A stretch of DNA of 64,000 bases, from the NCBI GenBank assembly GCA_964648485.1, contig CAZYOF010000014.1, positions 31,310 through 95,309 of the forward strand, read 5' to 3'. Positions 44,849 to 53,336 of this stretch are shown piece after piece. The position numbers and the translations under genes were made by a program. Source of the stretch: DAIOEK01 sp964648485. GTDB lineage: Bacteria > Chloroflexota > Anaerolineae > Anaerolineales > Anaerolineaceae. A model generated the notes under the pieces. The model saw only the letters and a program-made list of their open reading frames with translations, was not told the origin of the DNA and searched no databases. Position 1 is the first letter of the stretch. Each line of letters starts with the position of its first letter.

Positions 44849-46300
44849 ATGGATACCAACCAAAGCGCCCAGATCAGCCGAAAATCATTTATTCAATCTT
44901 TCATTATCCTGGTTGTCCTGATTCTTGCCGCGGGGATACTCACCCGCTTCATTCCATCGGGCAGCTTTTTCCGCGTGGAACAGAACGGCAGCACGATGAT
45001 TCTGCCGGGGTCGTACACACCGATGGACAAGCCGGATTATCCAATCTGGCGCTGGTTTACCGCCCCAGTAGAAGTGCTCGCCGGACCGGACAGCCTGACC
45101 ATCATTACCATCCTGCTGTTCCTGTTGATGGTCGGGGCAGCCTTCGCGGTGCTGCAACATTCCCAGATTCTGGCTTCTGTAATCACCCGAATCATCACGC
45201 TGTTTGGCGGAAAGAAATATCTGCTTCTCTGGGTGGTATCGCTGTTTTTCATGATTATTGGCGGATTCTTTGGAATTTTCGAAGAAGTCATCCCGCTGGT
45301 ACCCATCATGATCGCGCTGGCAATCCACCTGGGTTGGGACAGTCTGACAGGGCTGGGGATGAGCATTCTGGCAGTTAACATGGGCTTCTCCACAGCCATT
45401 ACCAATCCATTCACGATCGGCGTGGCACAGAAACTGGCTGAACTACCGCTCTTCTCGGGTGCCGCTATACGCCTGGTGTTCTTCGTTATCATATACCTGG
45501 TATTCATGCTCTTTCTGACGAACTATGCCCGGCGGGTGGAAAAGAATCCAGAATCCAGCCCGGTGTATCGCGAGGAAGAATCCGCCAGCCTGCGAGGGGA
45601 GCAGGCGACCTGGAAAGCCGGCGAGACCGATGCGGGGAAACTTAAACGAGCACTCATCTGGTTCGGGGCTTTCACCCTGTTGATCGCTGTAGTTCTCTTC
45701 AGCGCACCCTTTGTGGCGTTTTTATCATCCTACTCGTTACCGCTCGTGGCACTTTTATTCTTTGTCGGCGGCTTGGGGGCGGGGTTTCTTTCGGGCACGC
45801 CAGCCAAAAAAGTCTGGAAGGCAGCATGGGATGGCGCACTCGGTATTGCCCCCGGCATTCCACTGATTCTCATGGCGTCGAGTATCAAATTTATCGTAAC
45901 GGAAAGTAAAATCCTTGATACCCTGTTGATGCACGCATCCAGCTGGCTCAACAACACATCGCCTTATTCAGCAGCCCTGATTATTTACGGTCTGGCACTG
46001 GTGATTGAGTTCTTCATTGGCTCCGGTTCGGCGAAAGCCTTTTTGTTGATGCCCATTCTGGTACCGCTGGCGGATCTGATCGGCATTACGCGCCAATCGG
46101 TGATTACCGCCTTCTGCTTTGGAGACGGTTTCTCGAACCTGATTTATCCCACCAACCCGGTATTGTTAATTGCGCTCGGAATGACCGTGGTCAGCTATCC
46201 CAAGTGGTTGAAGTGGTCAATGAGGTTGTGGATATGGGTACTGCCGGTCACCATTCTCTTCCTGATTTTTGCTGTTTACATCAAGTTCGGCCCATTCTAG
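44849..46300 (+). CDS. YfcC/DcuC-family membrane transporter
   Basis: 483 residues with about twelve membrane segments. The pattern 'ILTRFIPSGSFFRV' after helix 1 and 'GGFFGIFEEVIPLVPIM' near 140 are typical of the YfcC family, related to C4-dicarboxylate and arginine/ornithine carriers. Substrate not readable. The ATG at 44849 follows GAGGAG. It lies 12 bp before a DUF2817 peptidase-like gene, which hints at uptake of an amino-acid or acyl compound. Confidence 0.88.
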   Translation: MDTNQSAQISRKSFIQSFIILVVLILAAGILTRFIPSGSFFRVEQNGSTMILPGSYTPMDKPDYPIWRWFTAPVEVLAGPDSLTIITILLFLLMVGAAFAVLQHSQILASVITRIITLFGGKKYLLLWVVSLFFMIIGGFFGIFEEVIPLVPIMIALAIHLGWDSLTGLGMSILAVNMGFSTAITNPFTIGVAQKLAELPLFSGAAIRLVFFVIIYLVFMLFLTNYARRVEKNPESSPVYREEESASLRGEQATWKAGETDAGKLKRALIWFGAFTLLIAVVLFSAPFVAFLSSYSLPLVALLFFVGGLGAGFLSGTPAKKVWKAAWDGALGIAPGIPLILMASSIKFIVTESKILDTLLMHASSWLNNTSPYSAALIIYGLALVIEFFIGSGSAKAFLLMPILVPLADLIGITRQSVITAFCFGDGFSNLIYPTNPVLLIALGMTVVSYPKWLKWSMRLWIWVLPVTILFLIFAVYIKFGPF

Positions 46301-46312
46301 CGGACAGATAAT

Positions 46313-47431
46313 ATGGCAAATATATGGCACTTCCCCAGCTTTGATGAGACCCGGGTACGTTTCAGGAAGCATTTCCTGAACATTCATGAGATCTACCCCG
46401 AAAGCCACTTTCACACAAAGCTAATTTCTACAGATGAGAAGGATGAGATTGCCTGGATCGAAGCCGATCCGCTGGTAGAAAGGAAGAACCTGCTCATTAT
46501 TTCCATCGGTCAGCACGGTATAGAGGGGTATTTTGGCTTTGAGGTCTTCGACCTGTTCATGAAGGAATTCCTGCCGCAAATCAACCCCCGCGAAACCGGA
46601 CTCCTGATCATCCACCCCATCAACCCGTGGGGGATGCGTAACCTGCGCAAGGTGGATCGGGATTCGGTTGACCTAAACCGGAATTTTATCCCGCGGGATA
46701 GATGGGATACCCTCTCACGGGAAAACAAATACCCCAAAATTTCCCAGCTCGTTACACCCCAGAAACCGGTGGGGAATCTTGCCGCCGGTAAAATTGCTTT
46801 ATATGCACGGCTGATCTACTGCCTGATTAAGTTTGGCAGGACAGCCATTCTGCGGGGAGCCCTACAGGGACAATATTTCAACCCAGAGCAGTTTTATTAC
46901 GGAGGCTCAGAACCGCAGGAACCAACCCGCCAGTTGATGGAATTATTCGATGAACACTGCCCACGATACGAGAAGGTAATGCACATTGACATGCACACCG
47001 GATACGGTCCACGTGAGAGGATGAGCGTCGTTTGCAGCCCGTATGACCCGCGATCATCGGCTGAGATCGCCACCTTGATCCATTATCCGGATGTTGTGAA
47101 AACCAACCCGGAAGAATTTTACGAGATCCATGGGGACATGATTGATTACCAGTACCAACATGTCTTCTCAAAGATGCCCGGGAAAACCTGTTTCGCGGCA
47201 ACATTTGAATTTGGCACGTATGGCGATTCTACTCTTGCCGGAATGCGCAGCCTGCATACCATGATCATTGAGAATCAGAATTACCGGCACGGAGCAATCC
47301 ACCCGGCGGTTGCTGCCGAGGTGAAACGCCGCTTTGTGGAGCTTTATTACCCATCGGACCCAGAATGGAAAAAGCGCGCCCTCGAGAATGCAAGGCGCGC
47401 CTGGAATGGCATACTTTCATTGTTAAACTAA
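46313..47431 (+). CDS. DUF2817 (M14-like) metallohydrolase
   Basis: 372 residues. Zinc ligand pattern of M14-type peptidases: 'SIGQHGIEGYFG' (His and Glu near 64-67), 'SVDLNRNF' and 'HIDMHTGYGP' (second His). DUF2817 proteins belong to the carboxypeptidase-like family and lack a signal here, so it is cytoplasmic. Its end overlaps the convergent MBL gene by 4 bp. Coupling with the YfcC carrier suggests it cleaves the imported compound. Confidence 0.88.
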   Translation: MANIWHFPSFDETRVRFRKHFLNIHEIYPESHFHTKLISTDEKDEIAWIEADPLVERKNLLIISIGQHGIEGYFGFEVFDLFMKEFLPQINPRETGLLIIHPINPWGMRNLRKVDRDSVDLNRNFIPRDRWDTLSRENKYPKISQLVTPQKPVGNLAAGKIALYARLIYCLIKFGRTAILRGALQGQYFNPEQFYYGGSEPQEPTRQLMELFDEHCPRYEKVMHIDMHTGYGPRERMSVVCSPYDPRSSAEIATLIHYPDVVKTNPEEFYEIHGDMIDYQYQHVFSKMPGKTCFAATFEFGTYGDSTLAGMRSLHTMIIENQNYRHGAIHPAVAAEVKRRFVELYYPSDPEWKKRALENARRAWNGILSLLN

Positions 47432-48120
47432 ATAAGCGTGTAGTCCTCGCCCGGTTTGAGGATGACTACCTGGGCGTCTGTTTCTGCTTCCACACGCTGT
47501 TTCCACGCCTGAACATCCTGCTTGAGCAGCGGGAAGGTATCGTAGTGGATGGGAATGACCATTTTTGGTTTGATGAGCTTAACGGCTCGCAAGGCATCCT
47601 CCGGACCCATGGTGTAGTTATCACCGATTGGCAGTATCGCCAGGTTGATGCCCTCTTCACCAATCAGGCGCATATCTCCGAACAGACCGGTATCGCCTGC
47701 GTGATATATTTTTTGTTCATCTTTGGTGGTAAGTAGAATACCCGCCGGGTTACCCCCGCAGGCATGTTTAACCGCATCCAGCCCGGCACCGTGCAGGGCA
47801 AAGGTGAGCTTGAGATACCCAAACGGGTAGTTGAATCCGCCACCCAGATGCTGGGCATGGGTTTTGATGCCCTGCTCTTCGATCCAGTCGCAAATCTCGG
47901 CGTTGCTGATGACTGTGGCTCCTGTGCGTTTTGCTATCAATACCGTATCTCCCACATGATCCCCATGTCCATGTGTGACGATAATGAAGCTGGCTTCCGC
48001 CTGATCGGCTGTGATGGGGGCAACAGGATTCCCGGTGAGGAATGGATCTATCAAGAGTTTGTATCCAAATGTGTTCAGGGCAAAAGCGGCGTGTCCGTAA
48101 AATGTCAGGGTTGTGCTCAT
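47428..48120 (-). CDS. UPF0173-type metallo-beta-lactamase-fold hydrolase
   Basis: 230 residues. Zinc-binding 'THGHGDHVGD' near 49-58, later 'IYHAGDTGLFGDM' and 'MVIPIHYDTFPLL' complete the site. It matches the UPF0173 family of uncharacterised metal-dependent hydrolases. Tail-to-tail with the DUF2817 gene, with a shared 4-bp stop overlap and no visible terminator. Confidence 0.9.
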   Translation of the reverse strand: MSTTLTFYGHAAFALNTFGYKLLIDPFLTGNPVAPITADQAEASFIIVTHGHGDHVGDTVLIAKRTGATVISNAEICDWIEEQGIKTHAQHLGGGFNYPFGYLKLTFALHGAGLDAVKHACGGNPAGILLTTKDEQKIYHAGDTGLFGDMRLIGEEGINLAILPIGDNYTMGPEDALRAVKLIKPKMVIPIHYDTFPLLKQDVQAWKQRVEAETDAQVVILKPGEDYTLI

Positions 48121-48160
48121 CTCAGCTCCATTTCGTTTTGTTTATGAAAAAGCAGATTAT

Positions 48161-49165
48161 TTACCTTACTAAAACCTCATCGATGGCGCGTAATTCTTCA
48201 AAACTAAATTCAAGGTTGTTTAACGCTGCCACGTTATTTTCTATCTGTTCCACCGAACTTGCTCCCACCAGTGCAGATGTCACCGCTGCTTTACGAAGCA
48301 CCCAGGCAATCGCCATCTGTGCCATCGACTGACCCCGTTTTTGCGCGATCACATTCAATTTACGCACCCTGGCTACCACTTCATCGGTCACTTCCTCTGG
48401 ACGGAGATATGATATGCGCCGGGAAGCCCTTGAACCATCCGGAATCCCTTTCAGGTAGCGGTTGGTGAGCAGTCCCTGTGCCAGCGGCGAAAACACAATG
48501 GCGCCAATCCCTTCCTGCTGAAGCACATCCAGGAGACCATCTTCCACCCAGCGGTCGAACATGTTGTAATTCGGCTGGTGAATCAACAACGGGGTACCCA
48601 TGCCACGCAGCACGCCCGCTGCCCGTGCCGTTTGCTCCGGACCGTACTGGGAGATGCCCGCATACAGCGCCTTGCCCGAACGGACTATCTGATCGAGCGC
48701 GCCCAGCGTTTCTTCCAACGGTGTCTCCGGGTCGGGGCGGTGATGGTAGAAAATATCGACGTAATCCAACCCCATGCGGCGGAGGGATTGATCAAGCGAG
48801 GCAACCAGATATTTGCGTGAACCCCAGTTGCCGTATGGACCCGGCCACATATCCCACCCTGCCTTGGTAGAGATAACCAGTTCATCGCGGTGAGGTTTGA
48901 AATCTTTTTCAAAGATGGTGCCAAAAGTCTCTTCCGCTGAACCATAAGGCGGACCATAGTTATTGGCGAGATCAAAGTGGGTGACACCCAGGTCGAAAGC
49001 CCGGCGTAAGACAGCACGCCCGTTTTCCAGCGAATCTACACCACCAAAGTTGTGCCACAATCCAAGCGAAATGGCAGGCAGATGCAAACCGCTCCTGCCG
49101 CAGCGATTGTACTTCATGGTATCGTAACGTTTGGGATCAGGGTTGTATGCAGGTGTTATGAACAA
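48161..49165 (-). CDS. Aldo/keto reductase (YghZ/AKR14-like)
   Basis: 334 residues. Tetrad regions visible: Asp/Tyr in 'DLANNYGPPYGSAEE', Lys in 'LVISTKAGWDMWPGPYG' and His in 'IFYHHRPDPETPLEE'. The N-terminus 'MKYNRCGRSGLHLPAISLGL' resembles L-glyceraldehyde 3-phosphate reductase. The start is a TTG at 49165 preceded by AGGAGGGG. Cytoplasmic NADPH-dependent reductase; detoxification of triose or methylglyoxal is plausible. Confidence 0.92.
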   Translation of the reverse strand: MFITPAYNPDPKRYDTMKYNRCGRSGLHLPAISLGLWHNFGGVDSLENGRAVLRRAFDLGVTHFDLANNYGPPYGSAEETFGTIFEKDFKPHRDELVISTKAGWDMWPGPYGNWGSRKYLVASLDQSLRRMGLDYVDIFYHHRPDPETPLEETLGALDQIVRSGKALYAGISQYGPEQTARAAGVLRGMGTPLLIHQPNYNMFDRWVEDGLLDVLQQEGIGAIVFSPLAQGLLTNRYLKGIPDGSRASRRISYLRPEEVTDEVVARVRKLNVIAQKRGQSMAQMAIAWVLRKAAVTSALVGASSVEQIENNVAALNNLEFSFEELRAIDEVLVR

Positions 49166-49207
49166 GATCCCCTCCTTTCGGTACAGCCATCATTTTCGTT
49201 CAAATTC

Positions 49208-49219
49208 ATTGTACACAAT
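49208..49219 (+). promoter_or_regulatory. Palindrome between AKR and GntR genes
   Basis: ATTGT-AC-ACAAT is an inverted repeat with 5-bp arms in the 132-bp divergent region. A TGT...ACA core is common in GntR-family sites. Candidate operator for the adjacent regulator. Confidence 0.35.
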
Positions 49220-49285
49220 AAGTCTCGTTGATACCAACATCATCTGGACATTACCCACATATCCACCCGCAAACCGAATTTCATC

Positions 49286-49291
49286 TATACT
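49286..49291 (+). promoter_or_regulatory. -10 box very close to the GntR start codon
   Basis: TATACT ends 6 bp before ATG 49298. The predicted transcript start would fall at or next to the ATG, giving a leaderless message. The only ribosome-site-like run is AAGG, too close to be used normally. No clear -35 box. Confidence 0.35.
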
Positions 49292-49297
49292 TAAGGC

Positions 49298-50398
49298 ATG
49301 GAAAACCAACCCGCCTATCAGGTCATCTTTGAATCCATCCGTGAGGAGATCTACACCGGGAAGCTAAAGCCGGGAGACCAGTTGCCCGGGGTAAGGGCGA
49401 TGAGCCAGCACTGGCAATGTACCCCGGGAACTGTACAGCACGCATACGCGCTGCTCGTCCGCAGCGGGCTGGTTTCCAGCCGGCAGGGCAAGGGTACCGT
49501 GGTATCCGACCTGCCCAGCGGAGCGATGGCAATGGGCAGCGGATTGCGCCGCGCAAACCTGGTGATCAAGGCAGAACAATTTCTGCTGGAAAGCGTCACC
49601 AGCGGATACTCCCTGGAGGAAATAACCGAAGCAATCACGTTGGCTACCGAGCACTGGCGGGTGATGCAAGGGACAAACACCGTTGAAGAAGATAATGTGA
49701 TTCGCATCACGGGCAGCAGTGATCCGGTCATTAACGCGCTTGCCGACGCGATATCAACCTTGCTGCCGGGGATCCGCCTGCGAGTGCAGATTGGTGGCAG
49801 CATGGCAGGGTTGATGGCGCTGAATCAAGGAGATGCAGAAATGGCAGGCTGCCACCTGTGGGATGCAGAGAGCAACAGTTACAACCTTCCGTTTGTGCGC
49901 AAGATACTCCCCAACCGCAAGCTTAAGATCATCACCTTTGCACACCGCCGCCTTGGGCTGATCACGGCTCGGGACAACCCCAAAAATATAGCCAGCCTGA
50001 ATGACCTGCAAAAAGAATCCATCCGTTTTATCAACCGCCAGCGCGGATCAGGCACCCGGGTTTGGCTGGATGAACAACTCAAACTGGCAGACATTAAACC
50101 AGATCACATCCACGGTTATGAGACCGAAAAATCCACCCATCTGGAAGTCGCACGTGAGATAGCAGAAGGGCGAGCAGATGCCGCACTGGGGTTGGAATCT
50201 GCTGCAGCGGTCTTCGGGTTAAACTTTCAGTTGCTGACGCTGGAACGATATGATCTGGTTGTGGATGCTGCTAGCGCAACGCGCGAGCCCATCCGACAGT
50301 TTATCGCCTGGCTGCAATCAGATGCCGCCCGCGAATATATCTCCCGTTTTCAGGGGTACGACACCAGCGAGACCGGGAAGATCTTTGATCTGGAATAA
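49298..50398 (+). CDS. GntR-family regulator fused to a periplasmic-binding-like sensor domain
   Basis: 366 residues. N-terminal GntR/YtrA winged helix (about 5-72; 'YTGKLKPGDQLPGVRAMSQH', 'GTVQHAYALLVRSGLVSSRQ'). A linker follows, then a PBP_like domain at about 125-365 of the molybdate/tungstate-binding kind ('ITGSSDPVINALADAI', 'RGSGTRVWLDEQL'). It has no signal and so senses ligand in the cytoplasm. It faces the tup operon (stops 3 bp apart). It probably controls oxyanion uptake, which is an inference from context. Confidence 0.85.
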   Translation: MENQPAYQVIFESIREEIYTGKLKPGDQLPGVRAMSQHWQCTPGTVQHAYALLVRSGLVSSRQGKGTVVSDLPSGAMAMGSGLRRANLVIKAEQFLLESVTSGYSLEEITEAITLATEHWRVMQGTNTVEEDNVIRITGSSDPVINALADAISTLLPGIRLRVQIGGSMAGLMALNQGDAEMAGCHLWDAESNSYNLPFVRKILPNRKLKIITFAHRRLGLITARDNPKNIASLNDLQKESIRFINRQRGSGTRVWLDEQLKLADIKPDHIHGYETEKSTHLEVAREIAEGRADAALGLESAAAVFGLNFQLLTLERYDLVVDAASATREPIRQFIAWLQSDAAREYISRFQGYDTSETGKIFDLE

Positions 50399-50401
50399 TA
50401 C

Positions 50402-51502
50402 TCAGGGGGGTTCACGTTTCTGGCGCCGAATCAGGTGAATCGCGCTGGATTTAAATACTGCCACCACACCCATACCGGGTTGTAATTCCATCTCATCAGC
50501 CGAAGAACGGGTAATCAATGCCGATACGGGGAAACCCGCATCGATTTGTAATCGCATCAATGGACCCTGACCCATCAGGCGGGTGATTTTGCCCGAGAAG
50601 CGGTTGCGGGCACTGGATGAAGCCGGAAGATTTTCTTTAAGGTAAATGGTGATATCTTCGGGGCGCAGGCAGGCGAAAACACTGGTGCCTACAGGCAAAT
50701 CATCCACTGCATCGATGGTGATGCCATCGGCTTTTACCTGAACCAGCTCCCCTTTTTGCCCAACCACCTCCCCGGGGATGATCGTCTCGACCCCCACAAA
50801 GGATGCCTGCAGCTGGGTGGCAGGTTTGGTGAATACATGCGTGGGAGTATCCACCTGATGGAGTTGACCTTTGAAGAACACGGCCACCCTGTCTGCCAGG
50901 GTCAGGGCTTCATCCAGATCGTGGGTGACGTAGATGCACGTTTGCTGTGTATCTGCCAGCAAACCGCGGAGGTCATCCAATATTTCCTGGCGAGTGGGGG
51001 CATCCAGCGCGCTGAAGGGTTCATCCATCAGTATCAAATCGGTTTCGAGGCAGAAGGCGCGCGCCAGGCTCACCCGTTGGGCTTCTCCCCCCGAGAGCGT
51101 CTTCGCGCGGCGGTTCGCCAGGTGGGAGATGTGCAGCCGCTCCAGCCAGCGTTCCACAATCTGGCGGGCTTGATGTTTATCATTTCCCCGAAAACGCAGC
51201 CCGATGGATGCATTGTGATAGACGGTCTGGTCCAGCAGCAGCGGAGACTGGAACACGGTCGCGACCCGGCGGCGGTAATCCAGATCTGACTGGGGAATTG
51301 AACCGGTAAAGGAAATGCTGCCCTGCGCTGGTTTGATCAGCCTCGCGATTGCCTGCAACAAGGTGCTCTTGCCCGCGCCGTTGGGTCCTAAGATGACCAG
51401 CACCTCCCCGCGGAAGACTTCCATTCTGGGCAGGTCTACAATCAACTCACCGCCCAGCTTAATCTTCAAATCTCGAATTAGTAACAGGGGATCGGATGAC
51501 AT
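50402..51502 (-). CDS. tupC: Tungstate/molybdate ABC transporter ATP-binding protein
   Basis: 366 residues. Walker A GPNGAGKST, signature LSGGEAQRVSLARA, Walker B LILMDEPFSALD and switch VTHDLDEA are intact. The C-terminal part (about 235-360) is a molybdate-type TOBE/MOP pair ('ALITRSSADEMELQPGMGVVAVFKS'). It overlaps the permease stop by 1 bp (TAATG). Energises the TupB permease. Confidence 0.9.
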   Translation of the reverse strand: MSSDPLLLIRDLKIKLGGELIVDLPRMEVFRGEVLVILGPNGAGKSTLLQAIARLIKPAQGSISFTGSIPQSDLDYRRRVATVFQSPLLLDQTVYHNASIGLRFRGNDKHQARQIVERWLERLHISHLANRRAKTLSGGEAQRVSLARAFCLETDLILMDEPFSALDAPTRQEILDDLRGLLADTQQTCIYVTHDLDEALTLADRVAVFFKGQLHQVDTPTHVFTKPATQLQASFVGVETIIPGEVVGQKGELVQVKADGITIDAVDDLPVGTSVFACLRPEDITIYLKENLPASSSARNRFSGKITRLMGQGPLMRLQIDAGFPVSALITRSSADEMELQPGMGVVAVFKSSAIHLIRRQKREPP

Positions 51503-52194
51503 TATTTGCGCCTCTGCTGCAGGGTAGTCAGCGCGAAATTCACCAGAAAGGCAATGAACAACAAAATGATGCTGAGCGCGATCGCCATGGAAAACATCCC
51601 CTTGCTGGTTTCGAGCACGATGGCGGTGGTGAGCACGCGCGTTTCGTTAAGCAGGTTACCGCCCACCATCATCGACGCGCCCACCTCTGATATGACACTG
51701 CCAAAAGCCGCGATCAGGGCTGCCATGAGAGGAATGCGGGCTTCCTTCCATAATTCCAATACCATCTGCAAACGGGACGCGCCCAACCCCAGCAGTTGGG
51801 TCTGGAGACGCGGATCTAATTGCTGAAGAGCGGTTAAGGTCAACCCGGCACAGACCGGGAAAGCGATCAAGACCTGCGCAATGACCATCGCCCAGGGAGT
51901 ATAGATGAGGCGCATAAATCCCAGCGGTCCGCTGCGCCAGAGGAAAATGGATACCATTAACCCGACTACCACCGGCGGCAGCGCCATCCCGGTGTTGACC
52001 AGGCTGATCCAGAAGCGCCGGGTGGGGAAGCGCGTCAGCGCGAGCAGGGTGCCCAATGGCATACCGAGCATCAGGCTGATGAGGGTTGCCAGACCGGACA
52101 CCTGCAGGGAAAGCAGGGTGATCCGAACCACCTGTGGATCACCCTGAATCAATAATTCAAAGGCTTTAACTAAACCATCCAGAATACTTTGCAT
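51502..52194 (-). CDS. tupB: Tungstate ABC transporter permease
   Basis: 230 residues with about five membrane segments and the permease EAA region 'LGLGASRLQMVLELWKEARI' near 135-155. Single-domain and short, as in TupB. No good ribosome site; it starts 6 bp after tupA stops, so translation is likely coupled. Confidence 0.9.
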   Translation of the reverse strand: MQSILDGLVKAFELLIQGDPQVVRITLLSLQVSGLATLISLMLGMPLGTLLALTRFPTRRFWISLVNTGMALPPVVVGLMVSIFLWRSGPLGFMRLIYTPWAMVIAQVLIAFPVCAGLTLTALQQLDPRLQTQLLGLGASRLQMVLELWKEARIPLMAALIAAFGSVISEVGASMMVGGNLLNETRVLTTAIVLETSKGMFSMAIALSIILLFIAFLVNFALTTLQQRRK

Positions 52195-52200
52195 TTGCGA

Positions 52201-53070
52201 CTATTGTACAGCATCCTCCGCTTTACCGGCATCTGCGATAAAGAGCGGTTCTCCGTATTTATCTTTGCCAAACTCAGCGATGGTTTTCTGGGTGTCTTCA
52301 GCGGTGAGATAGTTCGCAAAGGCGAGGGCGCCGTCATAATTCACCAATTCCCACTTATCGGGGTTAACCGTGATGACATGATAGATATTAAGCAGCACCT
52401 TGTCTTTTTCAACCAAAACTTCAAGGTCGAGGGTGTCTTTGGTAGCCAGGAAAGTGGCGCGGTCGGTGTAGGTGTAGGCGCTCTTCTCAGAAGCGATACG
52501 CAAGGTGTCGCCCATGCCCTGCCCGGTCTGCAGGTACCAATCGCCTTCAGGGGTGACTTCGGCGGATTTCCACAATGCCAGTTCCGCCTTGTGCGTGCCC
52601 GAGTCATCGCCGCGGGAGGCGAACATGGATTTTGATTCAAAAATTTTCTTGTAGGCATCTACCGCGGAGGGCATCCCCTTGATACCAGCCGGATCGGCTG
52701 CGGGACCAACAATAACGAAATCATTATGCATCACCAGCAGACGGTCTTTGCCGAAGCCTTTTTCTATATACTCCAGCTCAGATTTGGGCGCATGGACGAG
52801 CAGCACATCGGCGTTGCCCTCTTCACCCATCTTCAGCGCTTGCCCGGTGCCGACCGCCACCATTTTAACCTTGTAGCCGGTTTTGGCTTCAAAATCTGGC
52901 AGCAGCACATCCAGCAAACCGCTGTCGCGAGTACTGGTGGTGGTCGCCAGAATGATTTCCGGGTTTTCCGGCGCTGCCGGCGCAGCCGGGGCGGCTGGAA
53001 CGCAGGCGGACAGGATAAACATGACCGCAAATACAACAGGAACGAAAACCTTCAATTTGGAAAAGCGCAT
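52201..53070 (-). CDS. tupA: Tungstate-binding lipoprotein TupA
   Basis: 289 residues. Lipoprotein signal with cysteine in 'VMFILSACVPAAPA', then the TupA start 'IILATTTSTRDSGLLDVLLP' with the TTTS oxyanion-binding motif. 'GTGQALKMGEEGNADVLLVH' is typical of TupA/WtpA-like proteins, which prefer tungstate to molybdate. First gene of tupABC, with AAGGAG upstream. Tungsten use fits aldehyde oxidoreductases of anaerobes. Confidence 0.92.
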   Translation of the reverse strand: MRFSKLKVFVPVVFAVMFILSACVPAAPAAPAAPENPEIILATTTSTRDSGLLDVLLPDFEAKTGYKVKMVAVGTGQALKMGEEGNADVLLVHAPKSELEYIEKGFGKDRLLVMHNDFVIVGPAADPAGIKGMPSAVDAYKKIFESKSMFASRGDDSGTHKAELALWKSAEVTPEGDWYLQTGQGMGDTLRIASEKSAYTYTDRATFLATKDTLDLEVLVEKDKVLLNIYHVITVNPDKWELVNYDGALAFANYLTAEDTQKTIAEFGKDKYGEPLFIADAGKAEDAVQ

Positions 53071-53102
53071 ACAGATCTCCTTATAGTATGATTGTATGGC
53101 AA

Positions 53103-53119
53103 CGATTATACTATTATCG
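53103..53119 (-). promoter_or_regulatory. Palindrome over the tupA -10 box
   Basis: CGATTATA-C-TATTATCG is a 17-bp imperfect palindrome (7 of 8 arm positions). On the minus strand it includes TATAAT (53110-53105), the probable -10 box of tupA. A TATAGTAT (53082-53089) downstream repeats part of it inversely. A repressor bound here would block transcription; the GntR-type regulator is the natural candidate. Confidence 0.45.
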
Positions 53120-53135
53120 AAAATTTAAGGGGTAC

Positions 53136-53167
53136 AAAAACCCCTCCCGAAAAAGCATCGAGGGGGG
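53136..53167 (-). terminator. Terminator of tRNA-Leu
   Basis: On the minus strand CCCCTC (53165-53160) pairs with GAGGGG (53146-53141), followed by TTTTT (53140-53136). It lies 20 bp past the tRNA end. Confidence 0.65.
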
Positions 53168-53185
53168 CATATGTTATAATACTTG

Positions 53186-53267
<82 letters not shown>

Positions 53268-53280
53268 TAAATCAAAAGAA

Positions 53281-53309
53281 AGTATATCCAAATCAGGCGG
53301 TGCGGTCAA
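53281..53309 (-). promoter_or_regulatory. Promoter of tRNA-Leu
   Basis: Minus-strand TTGACC (53309-53304), exactly 17 bp, then TATACT (53286-53281). The tRNA begins 13 bp downstream. Confidence 0.65.
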
Positions 53310-53336
53310 GCCCCGCCTTTCTTTCAGGAAGGCATT

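Noticed and set aside
53175..53180. Plus-strand TATAAT just upstream of the tRNA-Leu gene as a ychF promoter
   Set aside because: It would transcribe antisense through the tRNA and has no -35 box; probably chance in an AT-rich tRNA 3' flank.
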